Shown here piece after piece: positions 19,509 to 28,557 of a stretch of DNA of 64,000 nt. The stretch spans positions 58,838 through 122,837 of the forward strand of contig CAITVX010000018.1 of the NCBI GenBank assembly GCA_903895995.1, given 5' to 3'. The position numbers were made by a program, and so were the translations under genes. The notes beneath the pieces were generated by a model. It made no database searches, had not been told where the DNA came from, and was given only the letters and a program-made list of their open reading frames with translations. Within the stretch, counting starts at the first letter, position 1. Each line of letters begins with the position of its first letter. Source of the DNA: an uncultured Actinomycetes bacterium. Lineage in GTDB: Bacteria; Actinomycetota; Actinomycetes; Nanopelagicales; Nanopelagicaceae.

Positions 19509-20909
19509 ATGGCGCCAATGAGAACTGTCGCGCTTGTCACCTTGGGATGTTCTCGCAATGAAGTCGACTCTGAAGAGTTGGCAGGACGCCTTGAAGCCGA
19601 TGGCTGGACCCTTGTCGAGAACGCTGCAGATGCTGAAGTAGCGCTCATTAACACCTGCGGTTTTATCGAGAGCGCAAAGAAAGACTCAGTTGATGCCTTA
19701 CTAGAGGCGCACTCTCTTAAAGGTAATGGAGTTACTCGAGCTGTCGTAGCTGTTGGATGTATGGCTGAGCGATATGGCAGTGAACTTGCGGATGCTCTTC
19801 CTGAAGCAGATGCGATCTTAGGCTTCGATGATTATCTAGATATCTCACAACGCTTGCAGACGATCATGGCTGGCGGATCAGTAGCCGCACACACTCCAAA
19901 AGATCGCCGCTCCCTCTTACCGATAGCTCCAAGTGAGCGCCAGGCAACTAAGCCCGCTCCGATAGTTGATGCGGCTGGAAACCTTGGTCAAGGCCAGCGC
20001 ATTATCCGTAAGCGTTTAGATTCTGCTCCAGTTGCTCCACTCAAAATCGCTTCAGGCTGCGATAGACGCTGTTCATTCTGCGCGATTCCATCTTTCCGTG
20101 GCTCCTTTATCTCTAGGCGCCCCACAGAGATTCTCGATGAAGCAAAGTGGTTAGTCGATCAAGGCGTGACTGAACTCTTCTTGGTCAGTGAGAACACAAC
20201 CTCGTACGGCAAAGATCTCGGTGATCTGAAGATTCTTGAGAAGATTTTGCCTGAGATGGCAGCGATCGATGGCGTAGAGAGAATCCGCCTCTCATACCTA
20301 CAACCAGCCGAGATGCGTCCTTCACTCTTACAGGCGATGATCGCCACAGAGAAAGTAGTTCCATACTTCGATCTATCTTTCCAGCATGCATCTGAGACTC
20401 TATTACGACGGATGCGCCGCTTTGGTGATGGTGAAAAATTCTTACATCTGATCAACCAGATTCGCGCTCTCTCACCAGAAGCAGGTATACGCTCTAACGT
20501 CATTGTTGGATTCCCTGGCGAGAGTGAATCGGAGTTCCAAGATCTCGTTGACTTTGTATCAGAGGCGCGCATGGATGCTATTGGCGTCTTTAGTTACTCA
20601 GATGAAGATAAGACAGAAGCGCTCACACATGAAAATAAGGTAGATCAAGATGTGATCAATGCGCGTGTAGAGCAACTCTCCACCCTCGTCGATGAGCTTC
20701 TCATGCAGCGAGCTGAAGAGCGCATAGGCGAGAAGGTACGTGTACTTATTGAGGATGAAGAACTTCAAGAAGGCCGTGCAGATCATCAGGGCCCTGAAGT
20801 AGATGGATCAACCTTCCTCCAAGGTCGTACCCGCCACAAAGTCGGAGAGTATGTTGATGCGATCGTCTCTGAAGTCTCTGGTGTTGATCTGATTGCAGTG
20901 GCGCTATGA
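19509..20909 (+). CDS. rimO: Ribosomal protein S12 methylthiotransferase RimO
   Basis: A 466-residue MiaB/RimO-type enzyme: N-terminal domain with [15 protein letters not shown] and two further cysteines, the radical-SAM motif CDRRCSFC in the middle, and a C-terminal TRAM domain. The RNEVDSE opening fits RimO, which methylthiolates an aspartate of S12, better than MiaB. ATG 19509 is used; ATG 19518 is possible. The stop overlaps pgsA by four bases. Confidence 0.93.
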   Translation: MAPMRTVALVTLGCSRNEVDSEELAGRLEADGWTLVENAADAEVALINTCGFIESAKKDSVDALLEAHSLKGNGVTRAVVAVGCMAERYGSELADALPEADAILGFDDYLDISQRLQTIMAGGSVAAHTPKDRRSLLPIAPSERQATKPAPIVDAAGNLGQGQRIIRKRLDSAPVAPLKIASGCDRRCSFCAIPSFRGSFISRRPTEILDEAKWLVDQGVTELFLVSENTTSYGKDLGDLKILEKILPEMAAIDGVERIRLSYLQPAEMRPSLLQAMIATEKVVPYFDLSFQHASETLLRRMRRFGDGEKFLHLINQIRALSPEAGIRSNVIVGFPGESESEFQDLVDFVSEARMDAIGVFSYSDEDKTEALTHENKVDQDVINARVEQLSTLVDELLMQRAEERIGEKVRVLIEDEELQEGRADHQGPEVDGSTFLQGRTRHKVGEYVDAIVSEVSGVDLIAVAL

Positions 20910-21430
20910 ACCTGCCCAATCTCTTAACAATTCTTCGCGTACTCCTCACTCCACTTGGTGCCTACGCCCTCTTTAAAAATGGAGGAGCCGATCACGCATG
21001 GATGATTGCCGCGTGGTGCACCTTCTTTATTATCGGACTCACTGATTTTTTCGATGGGCGAATTGCGCGAGCGAAGAATCAGATCACCGAATTCGGGAAG
21101 TTGCTCGATCCAATAGCTGACAAAGTCTCGATCGGCACAGCGATGGTCTGTCTCTCCCTTCTTCATCGCCTACCTTGGTGGGTAACAATTGTGATTATGG
21201 CGCGTGAGATTGGTGTAACAATTCTTCGATTTATCGTTATCTCTGATGGCGTTATACCCGCTAGCAAGGGCGGGAAGATTAAGACTCTCATGCAAGGCTT
21301 TGGAGTGGGCTGGTTTATCTTGCCTCTGCCACATTGGCTATTCATTCCCCGCGATATCTTTATGGGAATCACAATTCTGCTCACACTTCTTACCGGTTAT
21401 GAATATCTCAAGGCAGTACGAAAGAGATGA
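20906..21430 (+). CDS. pgsA: CDP-diacylglycerol-glycerol-3-phosphate 3-phosphatidyltransferase
   Basis: A 174-residue integral membrane CDP-alcohol phosphatidyltransferase with the full metal motif [10 protein letters not shown]8-G-x3-D-x3-D. PgsA makes phosphatidylglycerol phosphate, the first step to phosphatidylglycerol and cardiolipin. It lies between rimO and the cinA-type gene with four-base ATGA overlaps on both sides, so the three are translationally coupled. Confidence 0.93.
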   Translation: MNLPNLLTILRVLLTPLGAYALFKNGGADHAWMIAAWCTFFIIGLTDFFDGRIARAKNQITEFGKLLDPIADKVSIGTAMVCLSLLHRLPWWVTIVIMAREIGVTILRFIVISDGVIPASKGGKIKTLMQGFGVGWFILPLPHWLFIPRDIFMGITILLTLLTGYEYLKAVRKR

Positions 21431-21909
21431 CTACGAAGAAAGCTGACTTACAAACTCTCATTGTGAAGACCATGAAAAAGCGAGGGCTCACCCTTGCAAC
21501 TGCTGAATCGATCACCGGTGGGGGAGTTGCATCAGCAATCACAGAAGTTCCAGGCTCATCAGATATCTTCCTTGGTGGGATCGTGAGTTATAGCGATGCA
21601 AGTAAGACGAAGTTCCTTGGAATTTCAAAGCGCGTACTCACAAAGTCCTCGCCGGTCTCAGAAATCGTCGCTACATCAATGGCTGAATCTGTTAGACGTG
21701 AGTTCGGCGCAGATTTCGCAATTGCAACAACTGGTGTCGCAGGACCCGGCAAGGCATATGGCCAAAAAGCAGGAACGGTCTGGGTGGCGATAGCCTCCAA
21801 GCGCGAAACAGTGACTATCGCACTCGCCCTCACAGGTGATCGCGACTCCATAAGAAAAGCCACAATTGAGAGCGCTTTAGCCTGCCTTTCGCGTATCCTT
21901 ATCCCATGA
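21427..21909 (+). CDS. CinA C-terminal-domain protein (nicotinamide-nucleotide amidase)
   Basis: A 160-residue stand-alone CinA C-terminal domain, with [30 protein letters not shown] and GVAGPG. This domain (PncC) deamidates nicotinamide mononucleotide to recycle NAD. The longer COG1058 domain of full CinA is absent, which is normal for the actinobacterial pgsA-linked gene. Overlaps both neighbours by four bases. Confidence 0.92.
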   Translation: MTTKKADLQTLIVKTMKKRGLTLATAESITGGGVASAITEVPGSSDIFLGGIVSYSDASKTKFLGISKRVLTKSSPVSEIVATSMAESVRREFGADFAIATTGVAGPGKAYGQKAGTVWVAIASKRETVTIALALTGDRDSIRKATIESALACLSRILIP

Positions 21910-22175
21910 GCCTCTTACGAGCACATCTTGGAACTACATTGCGCAGCGCGCGTGTAGCTCAAGGTCGCACTCTTCGCGATGTTGCAAAGAGCGCACGTGT
22001 CTCTCTTGGTTATCTCTCAGAAGTTGAACGCGGGCAGAAAGAAGCATCATCAGAGCTCATCAATGCAATCTGCTCAGCTCTCGATCTCAATCTCTCAACA
22101 CTTCTCACTGAAGTTGTTGCACAAGTGAAGAGCCACGAAACTCCTGCTCTTACTGTTGTGGACGATGCCGCGTAA
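21906..22175 (+). CDS. XRE-family regulator, ClgR-like
   Basis: An 89-residue protein that is essentially one helix-turn-helix domain ([29 protein letters not shown]) plus a short tail. Size, motif and position right after the cinA-type gene match ClgR, the actinobacterial activator of clp protease and stress genes. Its start overlaps the upstream stop by four bases. Identity with ClgR is inferred from family and synteny. Confidence 0.82.
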   Translation: MSLLRAHLGTTLRSARVAQGRTLRDVAKSARVSLGYLSEVERGQKEASSELINAICSALDLNLSTLLTEVVAQVKSHETPALTVVDDAA

Positions 22176-22184
22176 CGGTTAACC

Positions 22185-22697
22185 GTGAAGTACGCCCCTC
22201 AAATGGCAACCCACCAACGCTCACGCGTAGCAATTCTTAGCGGGGCAAAAGATGTTATTGCCCAAGTTGGCAGTTACGAATCCTTGATGAATGACATTGC
22301 AGAAAGTGCTGAAGTCTCACGGGCCACTATTTATAACCACTTTAGCGATCGTGAAGAATTGATGCAGGCGCTTCTTGCTAGCGAAGTTGAGCGATTAATC
22401 GCTGGTGCAAAATCTGCTGCATCTAAGAGTGAGGCGCTTTACTTCCTCTCCCGTGAAATTTCTGATGATCAAGCACTTGCCAAGATGGTTGAGACTGATC
22501 GCGATCAAATCGTTGCACTGACGACCGTGACGACTCATCCGCTCTGGGTGGATATCCATAGAGCCGCGGCTGACCTCTTCGGAAGTGATGAGAACTCTGT
22601 CGGATTGATTCTTCGCTGGCTCATCGCTCAGATCACCTCACCGCTCACCTCAGCACAGTCGAAGGTCCAATCAGAGCGTCTCGCAACTTTGCTTTAG
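22185..22697 (+). CDS. TetR-family transcriptional regulator
   Basis: A 170-residue protein with a TetR N-terminal domain: IAESAEVSRATIYNHFSDREELMQALL at about residues 38-64 is the helix-turn-helix and following helix. The C-terminal ligand domain is short and not assignable. The start is either GTG 22185 or ATG 22203, six codons later. It may regulate neighbouring genes or act elsewhere; no operator was recognised. Confidence 0.82.
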   Translation: MKYAPQMATHQRSRVAILSGAKDVIAQVGSYESLMNDIAESAEVSRATIYNHFSDREELMQALLASEVERLIAGAKSAASKSEALYFLSREISDDQALAKMVETDRDQIVALTTVTTHPLWVDIHRAAADLFGSDENSVGLILRWLIAQITSPLTSAQSKVQSERLATLL

Positions 22698-22700
22698 TTC

Positions 22701-22889
22701 ATGCGAATTACTGAGTTACGTTCACGCATCAACGAAGCATTCTCAGATCCAGATACATACTCGCGCGACATTGTGCACTCTGAACTCGGGGGCCTCACAG
22801 TGAACGAGGCGCTTGTAGCCGGCCAAGAGCCAGGGGATATCTGGCGGGCCATAGTCGCCCACAACCCAGATAAGCCGGGCCTCGTATGA
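22701..22889 (+). CDS. DUF3046 protein
   Basis: A 62-residue protein with the DUF3046 pattern: RITELRSRINEAF, ARD-like YSRDIVHSELGGLTVNEAL and a C-terminal WRAIVAHNPDKPG. Function is unknown, but the family is restricted to actinobacteria and in many of them lies directly before recA. Here an MFS gene and a two-component remnant separate it from recA. Its stop overlaps the MFS start by four bases. Confidence 0.9.
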   Translation: MRITELRSRINEAFSDPDTYSRDIVHSELGGLTVNEALVAGQEPGDIWRAIVAHNPDKPGLV

Positions 22890-24052
22890 AGCGTTGGATG
22901 CTTGCAGCCCTCATAAATTCTGTCGCGATTCAGGCAAGTACTTATATGGCGCGGCCGATGATCACCTACAAGCTTCTTGGTCTGCATGCGCATAGCTTCA
23001 CAGTTGGTGCCTTCGGTGCTCTCTATGCACTCTTTCCACTCATTCTTGCAATTCCACTTGGGCGTTGGATCAATCAATTTGGCGAAGGTCGATTTATAGC
23101 ATGTGGGGCAGCAGTCATTGCGATCTCTACATGGCTTCTTGCTCTGGTCGATAATAAAATCGAGATGATTTTTTTAGTTGCTACTCTAGGAACCGCGCAG
23201 TTATTGAGTATGGCAGGCACGCAAGCGCTCTTTGCAAATAGAACCCCGAAGAATAGTTACGAGACTTACTTTGGCTACTACACATTTAGCGCAGCCCTCG
23301 GTCAACTCATTGGGCCACTTATTGGAGCGTTTGTCTCGGGTTCAAAGGGAGTCCTTCCTGCATCGACTAGTAATGCATTTTATGCCGCTTCAATTATTGC
23401 GCTCCTTGGATTGATTCCACTGTTCTTTGGCATGCCCATGAAGCCAACAATTGATATCTCTGCGAAAGATTCACGAGAGAGCGCATCTGTCCTGAGGTTA
23501 CTGAAGAACCCAGGAATGCTTGTAGCGATGTATGCAAGTCTTGCTGTCAGTTCAACGGTCGACGTTCTTGTTGTTTTCTTGCCAGTCTTTGGAAAGGAGA
23601 AAGGATTCTCCTCCGGATCGATTGGAATAGTTTTGGCTATTCGAGCGGCTGCCTCGATGCTCTCCCGAGTTAACTTAGGAAAGATGACCGAAGTTATCGG
23701 ATACTTCCGGCTTCTTATAGGAAGTATTGTGATCTCATCGATTGCTTGCATCATCGCTATCTTTTCAACAACCCCTGTGATGCTCGGCGCCATTATTTTA
23801 TCTGCGGGATTCTCCCTGGGTGTTGGACAGCCCATGACGATGGCATGGGTCTCACGGATTAGCCGCGATGATGAGCGATCTTTTGCGATCAGCATCCGTT
23901 TAGCCGGCAATAGGTTTGGGCAGTTTCTATTACCCGCTCTAGCAGGATTAATCTCTGGTCTCTTTGGTGCAGGTGCGGTCTTCGTGGCCCTCGCGCTCTT
24001 AATGAGCTCGAGCACCCCCTTTATTCATGGAAAATCCAGAGAGATTAAGTAG
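22886..24052 (+). CDS. MFS transporter
   Basis: A 388-residue, 12-helix major facilitator protein with a cytoplasmic loop at about residues 185-205 separating two six-helix bundles. The loop-2 motif region reads LGRWINQFGEGRF. The substrate cannot be inferred. It is coupled to DUF3046 by a four-base overlap and converges with the response-regulator gene with no gap. Its presence between DUF3046 and recA is not the usual actinobacterial order. Confidence 0.85.
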   Translation: MKRWMLAALINSVAIQASTYMARPMITYKLLGLHAHSFTVGAFGALYALFPLILAIPLGRWINQFGEGRFIACGAAVIAISTWLLALVDNKIEMIFLVATLGTAQLLSMAGTQALFANRTPKNSYETYFGYYTFSAALGQLIGPLIGAFVSGSKGVLPASTSNAFYAASIIALLGLIPLFFGMPMKPTIDISAKDSRESASVLRLLKNPGMLVAMYASLAVSSTVDVLVVFLPVFGKEKGFSSGSIGIVLAIRAAASMLSRVNLGKMTEVIGYFRLLIGSIVISSIACIIAIFSTTPVMLGAIILSAGFSLGVGQPMTMAWVSRISRDDERSFAISIRLAGNRFGQFLLPALAGLISGLFGAGAVFVALALLMSSSTPFIHGKSREIK

Positions 24053-24733
24053 CTATTTAGCCAGACGATACTTGTTGATGGGCCGTCCAGCTGTTCCATA
24101 TTGCAGTTCAAGAATCACGGCCTTCCTATCTGCCATTTGAGCAAGATAGCGTTGAGCGGTAGCGCGACTAATGCGAAGAGCATCAGCTATTTCACTTGCG
24201 CTCATTGCACCAGTGCTCTCCTTGAGGCAGTTGATAATCGAATTAGTTGTGGGATTACTCGTACCGCTTTTGGGAAGGTCGCTGAGCTTGCTTCCTCGCA
24301 TGAGAGCAACAGTTGCATCGACCTCGGATTGAGAGACCTCACCCGCAGTATTAAGTCTCTTGTGGGCAGCCTTATACGTTCTCAATCTTTCGATGAGTTC
24401 ATGGCCATTGAATGGTTTCACAATGTAGGTTGCAGCACCAAGCTGGATTGCATCTTTGAGGCTTTGGGAATCACGAGCGGCAGTAATGACAAAAACATCA
24501 GGCTTGGATCCACGGGGGAGTTGTTGCAACCTAGCGAAGAGCTCTAAACCATGCTCATCAGGCAGATAGAGATCTAAAAGTACTAAATCAGGTTTTTGTT
24601 CAATCACCATTTGATACCCAGTCGCGGCCGAATGAGCAAGACCAATCACTTCAAAATCAGGATCCTTTGATACATATGCTGAATTGATCTCCGCTACGCG
24701 GAAATCATCTTCGATGATTAAGGTCCGAATCAT
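24053..24733 (-). CDS. DcuR/CitB-family response regulator
   Basis: A 226-residue regulator: receiver domain with acidic pair D9-D10, phosphoacceptor D54 (LLDLYLPDEHG), a conserved threonine in FVITAARD and the lysine in IVKPFNG, followed by a C-terminal helix-turn-helix (SASEIADALRISRATAQRYL). Family members with CitA/DcuS kinases control uptake of dicarboxylates or citrate. The gene is intact. Its ATG overlaps the stop of the upstream kinase remnant (ATGA), showing a former two-gene operon. With the kinase broken, it is either activated by another kinase or not phosphorylated. Confidence 0.88.
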   Translation of the reverse strand: MIRTLIIEDDFRVAEINSAYVSKDPDFEVIGLAHSAATGYQMVIEQKPDLVLLDLYLPDEHGLELFARLQQLPRGSKPDVFVITAARDSQSLKDAIQLGAATYIVKPFNGHELIERLRTYKAAHKRLNTAGEVSQSEVDATVALMRGSKLSDLPKSGTSNPTTNSIINCLKESTGAMSASEIADALRISRATAQRYLAQMADRKAVILELQYGTAGRPINKYRLAK

Positions 24734-25005
24734 GACTTCACCGGAATCTCAACAATGAAGACTGCGCCATGATTGTTATAACAGGTAATACTTCCACCTG
24801 ATTGCTTAACCAAACGAGAAACGATCGCAAGTCCCAGACCGCGATGAGATGAACCCTCAGAGGTTTTAGTTGAAAACCCATCTTCAAAGACAATATCAGG
24901 GCGTGGTTCTGGCAGTCCTGTTCCGTTATCCCGGATGGTGATGATCCGCGAATTGCTGTGGTTAGTTAGCTCTAATCGAGGGTCAAAGAAGAAGGCCCCC
25001 GCCGT
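24730..25005 (-). pseudogene. C-terminal remnant of a DcuS/CitA-type histidine kinase
   Basis: On the minus strand 92 codons stay open up to an in-frame stop at 25006-25008. They encode only the end of a kinase ATPase domain: DNGTGLPEP (G1 box), DGFSTK, and RGLGLAIV (G2 box), ending EIPVKS. The sensor, dimerisation helix with the histidine and the N box are missing, and I find no ATG, GTG or TTG upstream in the frame. The open frame runs into the hairpin at 24989-25026, so the break looks like a deletion that joined the kinase to foreign non-coding sequence. Confidence 0.8.
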
Positions 25006-25026
25006 TTATTCGGTGGGGGCCTTCTT
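24989..25026. terminator. Strong hairpin, probable bidirectional terminator
   Basis: A 16-base-pair stem (24989-25004 with 25011-25026, one G-T pair) with a six-base loop; the arms are AAGAAGG plus a C-run and the complement. The ends are A/T-biased but no long T-run follows. It insulates recA from the region to its left. It overlaps the end of the kinase remnant, so it was probably brought there by a deletion. Confidence 0.7.
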
Positions 25027-25078
25027 TATGCCCTTTCACGCCCAGATCCCGCGTGTCGCTCCTTGCTCCAGATGCTGT

Positions 25079-25093
25079 TCGAACAGATGTTCG
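25079..25093. promoter_or_regulatory. LexA-binding SOS box upstream of recA
   Basis: The sequence CGAACAGATGTTCG is a perfect match to the actinobacterial/Gram-positive LexA operator form CGAAC-N4-GTTCG. It lies about 160 bases before the recA start, so recA should be damage-inducible. The gap after it holds no gene; a short hairpin (about 25160-25181) lies in the presumed leader. Confidence 0.85.
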
Positions 25094-25255
25094 GTAGACT
25101 ACTTATGCCCAGCCCGAGCGGTTCCACAGTTCCGCGTCGCACAGTGCGTCGCCGTCAGTGGTCTTCCGTACCTTCGGGACCGTACAGACGCCACACCTGT
25201 TAGTGAGTGAGAGCTCCTGATGAGTGAAGGTTTGAGTAGTAAGAAAGGTATAAAA

Positions 25256-26338
25256 ATGGCTTCAGATAAATCTGAAAGCAAGACGGATAAGCAATTATCC
25301 GAACGCGGTAAAGCCCTTGATACAGCCCTCGCCCAAATTGAGCGTCAGTTCGGTAAGGGGTCCATCATGAAGATGGGCGAGCGAGGCATCGTTCCAACGG
25401 AAGTTATTCCAACTGGATCTATCGCACTCGATATCGCACTTGGAATCGGTGGATTACCACGTGGCCGTATCGTTGAAATTTATGGACCTGAATCTTCAGG
25501 TAAGACAACAGTTGCACTTCATGCAATTGCCAATGCTCAGAAAGCTGGCGGAATCGCTGCCTTCATCGATGCAGAGCATGCACTCGATCCTGAGTATGCA
25601 CGCAAGCTCGGTGTTGATATCGATGCACTTCTCGTTTCACAACCAGATACTGGTGAGCAAGCGCTCGAGATCATGGATATGTTAGTTCGCTCTGGCGCAC
25701 TCGACATTATCGTCGTGGACTCAGTTGCTGCACTCGTTCCTCGCGCAGAGATCGAAGGCGAGATGGGCGATTCACATATGGGTCTCCAAGCTCGTCTGAT
25801 GTCACAAGCACTTCGTAAGATCACTGGTGCTCTTCATCAATCCAATACAACAGCGATCTTTATCAACCAGCTCCGTGACAAGATCGGTGTCTTCTTCGGA
25901 ACACCTGAGACAACCACTGGTGGTAAGGCGTTGAAGTTCTACGCCTCTATCCGTCTTGATGTACGCCGAATTGAGACACTCAAAGATGGCCAAGATGCGG
26001 TCGGAAACCGTACTCGCGTCAAAGTTGTGAAGAACAAGATGGCCCCACCTTTCAAGCAGGCAGAGTTCGACATCATCTACGGCACTGGTATCTCTCGCGA
26101 GGGATCACTTATTGACCTCGGTGTCGAAGTCGGCGTCGTGAAGAAAGCTGGCGCTTGGTATACCTATGGCCCTGATCAACTTGGACAAGGCAAAGAGAAT
26201 GCCCGTGCATTCCTCCTTGATAATCCAGATCTCGCCAACGATATCGAGAAGCAGATCCGCGAGCATTATGTGCCAGTAGCTATCGATCCAGCGCTCGTCG
26301 CTGCAGTCGATGAGGCAACTGCCGAGGTTGAGTTCTAA
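25256..26338 (+). CDS. recA: Recombinase RecA
   Basis: RecA of 360 residues from ATG 25256; the frame is also open from ATG 25220, which would add 12 residues. The later start has an AAGAAAGG site seven bases upstream and gives a length closer to the family. Landmarks: [18 protein letters not shown], Walker [53 protein letters not shown] and [18 protein letters not shown]. No intein is present. RecA drives strand exchange and LexA cleavage. recX follows three bases after the stop. Confidence 0.97.
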   Translation: MASDKSESKTDKQLSERGKALDTALAQIERQFGKGSIMKMGERGIVPTEVIPTGSIALDIALGIGGLPRGRIVEIYGPESSGKTTVALHAIANAQKAGGIAAFIDAEHALDPEYARKLGVDIDALLVSQPDTGEQALEIMDMLVRSGALDIIVVDSVAALVPRAEIEGEMGDSHMGLQARLMSQALRKITGALHQSNTTAIFINQLRDKIGVFFGTPETTTGGKALKFYASIRLDVRRIETLKDGQDAVGNRTRVKVVKNKMAPPFKQAEFDIIYGTGISREGSLIDLGVEVGVVKKAGAWYTYGPDQLGQGKENARAFLLDNPDLANDIEKQIREHYVPVAIDPALVAAVDEATAEVEF

Positions 26339-26341
26339 ACC

Positions 26342-26845
26342 TTGAAGCACTCTTCACCAGTTGAATCTGGTCCTCTTACCTACTCCGAGGCGATGGATTG
26401 CGCGCTTCATGCGCTCGCTCCACGCGCTCGGAGTAGGTCTGAGCTCCACGACCACCTCATCAAGCGTGGAGTAGAAGATGAAGTCGCAGTCGGGATTCTC
26501 GACTCACTCGAACTTCAGGGATTACTCAATGATCTTGAATTCGCAAAGCTCTGGGCAGAGTCCCGCCAACGCCAGAAGAAGTTGAGCAAGAGAGTGATCT
26601 CTTCCGAACTTCGCCAGAAAGGCGTAGCGAGTGACATCATCGATGAAGTTCTCTCTGAAGTTGATGATGAAGATGAGTATGCGATCGCCTTCGCCCTCGC
26701 CGAGAAGAAATACCGTGCCAGTTCAAACCTCGCCCCAGATGTCGCATATCGCCGTATCTCATCGCTGCTGGCGCGCAAAGGATTCGGACATCAGATGATG
26801 GCTCGCATTATGAATCAACTACGATTAGGTGATGAGCAGCTCTAA
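26342..26845 (+). CDS. recX: Regulatory protein RecX
   Basis: A 167-residue, helix-rich RecX with YSEAMDCALHALAPRARSRSELHDHLIKRG and the second repeat around QLKKLSKRVISSELRQKGV-like sequence. RecX limits RecA filaments. The start is taken as TTG 26342, three bases after the recA stop; ATG 26390 is an alternative that would trim 16 residues. The end overlaps miaA by 14 bases. Confidence 0.9.
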   Translation: MKHSSPVESGPLTYSEAMDCALHALAPRARSRSELHDHLIKRGVEDEVAVGILDSLELQGLLNDLEFAKLWAESRQRQKKLSKRVISSELRQKGVASDIIDEVLSEVDDEDEYAIAFALAEKKYRASSNLAPDVAYRRISSLLARKGFGHQMMARIMNQLRLGDEQL

Positions 26846-27758
26846 CCCCTTGATCGTGATCAGTGGCGCAACAGCCACAGGTAAGAGCGAGCTCGCTATT
26901 GCTCTCGCACATAAAGTCAATGCAGAGATCGTCAATGCAGATTCGATGCAGGTTTATCAAGGCATGGATATCGGTACAGCCAAACTCTCCCTTCATGAGC
27001 GAGAGAATATCCCTCACCATCTTCTCGATGTAGTCCCTGTTACTCGTGATGTGACCGTTGCTTGGTATCAAGAGAGAGCTCGCGCAAAGGTCGATGAGAT
27101 TCTCGCCCAAGGCAAAGGGGTGATAGTTGTTGGTGGGACCGGCCTCTACATCAAAGCGCTCCTTGATGATCTCAACTTTCCGGATACTGATCCGATTGTC
27201 CGCAAGCGGATTACCGATGAGGCAGAACTTCTCGGAAACGATGAGATGCATGCTCGGCTAGCAGTGCTTGATCCAGCTGCTGCACTTGCAATTCCCTCTG
27301 AGAATATCCGTCGCGTGATACGCGCCCTCGAAGTCATTGAAATTACTGGTCAGCCCTTCACAACAACCTTGCCCCGCAAGGATTCAACCCGCTACCCGCA
27401 GGCGATTCAGATCGGGCTTTCCATGAATCGAGATGACCTTGGGGAACGTATCGATGCTCGTGTAGAGAAGATGTGGCAGGCAGGCTTTGTTGATGAGGTA
27501 GAAGATCTGATTAACCAGGGTCTGCTCGAAGGAAAGACTGCGCAAGCGGCTATTGGCTATGCCCAGATCATCTCTATGAAACACGGCCAGATGAGCGCTG
27601 ATGAGGCGCGCGAAGATACAAAGCGTGCCACTCGCCAATATGTACGTCGCCAGGAGACCTGGTTTAGTCGAGATGAGCGCATCACATGGCTCTCTGCACT
27701 TTCTTCAACCCCGATGCGCCTTGAAAGTGCCCTATCAACTATTAACAACTATCATTAA
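26832..27758 (+). CDS. miaA: tRNA dimethylallyltransferase
   Basis: A 308-residue MiaA. P-loop GATATGKSELA near residue 10, NADSMQVYQGMDIGTAK, PHHLLDVVPV, VVGGTGLYIKALL and the C-terminal TRQYVRRQETWF. It prenylates A37 of tRNAs reading U-starting codons. ATG 26832 is preferred over the overlapping GTG 26829. In many actinobacteria miaB lies between recX and miaA; here the two genes overlap directly. Confidence 0.95.
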   Translation: MSSSNPLIVISGATATGKSELAIALAHKVNAEIVNADSMQVYQGMDIGTAKLSLHERENIPHHLLDVVPVTRDVTVAWYQERARAKVDEILAQGKGVIVVGGTGLYIKALLDDLNFPDTDPIVRKRITDEAELLGNDEMHARLAVLDPAAALAIPSENIRRVIRALEVIEITGQPFTTTLPRKDSTRYPQAIQIGLSMNRDDLGERIDARVEKMWQAGFVDEVEDLINQGLLEGKTAQAAIGYAQIISMKHGQMSADEAREDTKRATRQYVRRQETWFSRDERITWLSALSSTPMRLESALSTINNYH

Positions 27759-27761
27759 AAG

Positions 27762-28553
27762 ATGATCGCAACCTATGGGCATGGGACACACAATGATTTC
27801 GTCCTGCTCTTTGATGAGTTAGATCAACACGAGCTCACCCCCGAGCAAGTAGTGCGTATCTGCGATCGCGAATCGGGCATCGGCGCCGATGGAACTATCC
27901 GCATCATTAAGCGTGATGGAAAATGGTTTATGGATTACCGCAATAGCGATGGATCACTTGCCGAGATGTGTGGCAACGGTATTCGCGTAATGGCTCGATA
28001 TCTTGTTGAGCGGGGCCACCAACCCGAAGGAATCTTTGCTATCAATACACGTGCTGGCATGAAGTATCTCTCAGTACCGGCAGTCGAAGATATCGCCGTC
28101 AACATGGGTGGCGTTCAAGAAGTTTATGGCGAGATCACCGTGCGAGTAGGCGATAGATCATGGACCGGCTACAACATCAATGTTGGAAATCCTCATGCCG
28201 TTGTCTTTGTTGATGATCTAGCTGATGCAGGAGATCTCAAGAGTGCGCCTATTGTCGAGCCAGCAGATGAATATCCAGATGGCGTCAATGTTGAATTTGT
28301 AAAATTTCTCGAAAACGGAGAATTATCGATGCGCGTCCATGAACGCGGTTCTGGTGAGACTCAGAGTTGCGGAACGGGTATCTGCGCAGTTGCGCTCGCA
28401 GCCACACTTTTTAAGAAGAAGGCTCTCCCTGCTCATTGGGTCATTAACCCACCTGGGGGACGGCTCACAGTTGATATCGATGCGCATAGCAATGCAACAC
28501 TTACTGGACCTGCGCTTTTGATTGCAGACCACGACATCAGTAAGTACTTATAA
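27762..28553 (+). CDS. dapF: Diaminopimelate epimerase
   Basis: A 263-residue DapF with both catalytic cysteines: C70 in EMCGNGIRV and C203 in GETQSCGTGICA. It converts LL- to meso-diaminopimelate for peptidoglycan and lysine. It follows miaA by three bases and precedes hflX by four, forming one run from recA. Confidence 0.96.
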   Translation: MIATYGHGTHNDFVLLFDELDQHELTPEQVVRICDRESGIGADGTIRIIKRDGKWFMDYRNSDGSLAEMCGNGIRVMARYLVERGHQPEGIFAINTRAGMKYLSVPAVEDIAVNMGGVQEVYGEITVRVGDRSWTGYNINVGNPHAVVFVDDLADAGDLKSAPIVEPADEYPDGVNVEFVKFLENGELSMRVHERGSGETQSCGTGICAVALAATLFKKKALPAHWVINPPGGRLTVDIDAHSNATLTGPALLIADHDISKYL

Positions 28554-28557
28554 ATTT

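Noticed and set aside
19509..20909. MiaB identity for this gene
   Set aside because: The N-terminal motif and position favour RimO, though both share the fold.
24101..24547. 148-residue plus-strand frame
   Set aside because: Shadow of the response-regulator gene on the other strand.
24935..25210. 91-residue plus-strand frame
   Set aside because: It crosses the terminator hairpin and the LexA box and has no protein features.
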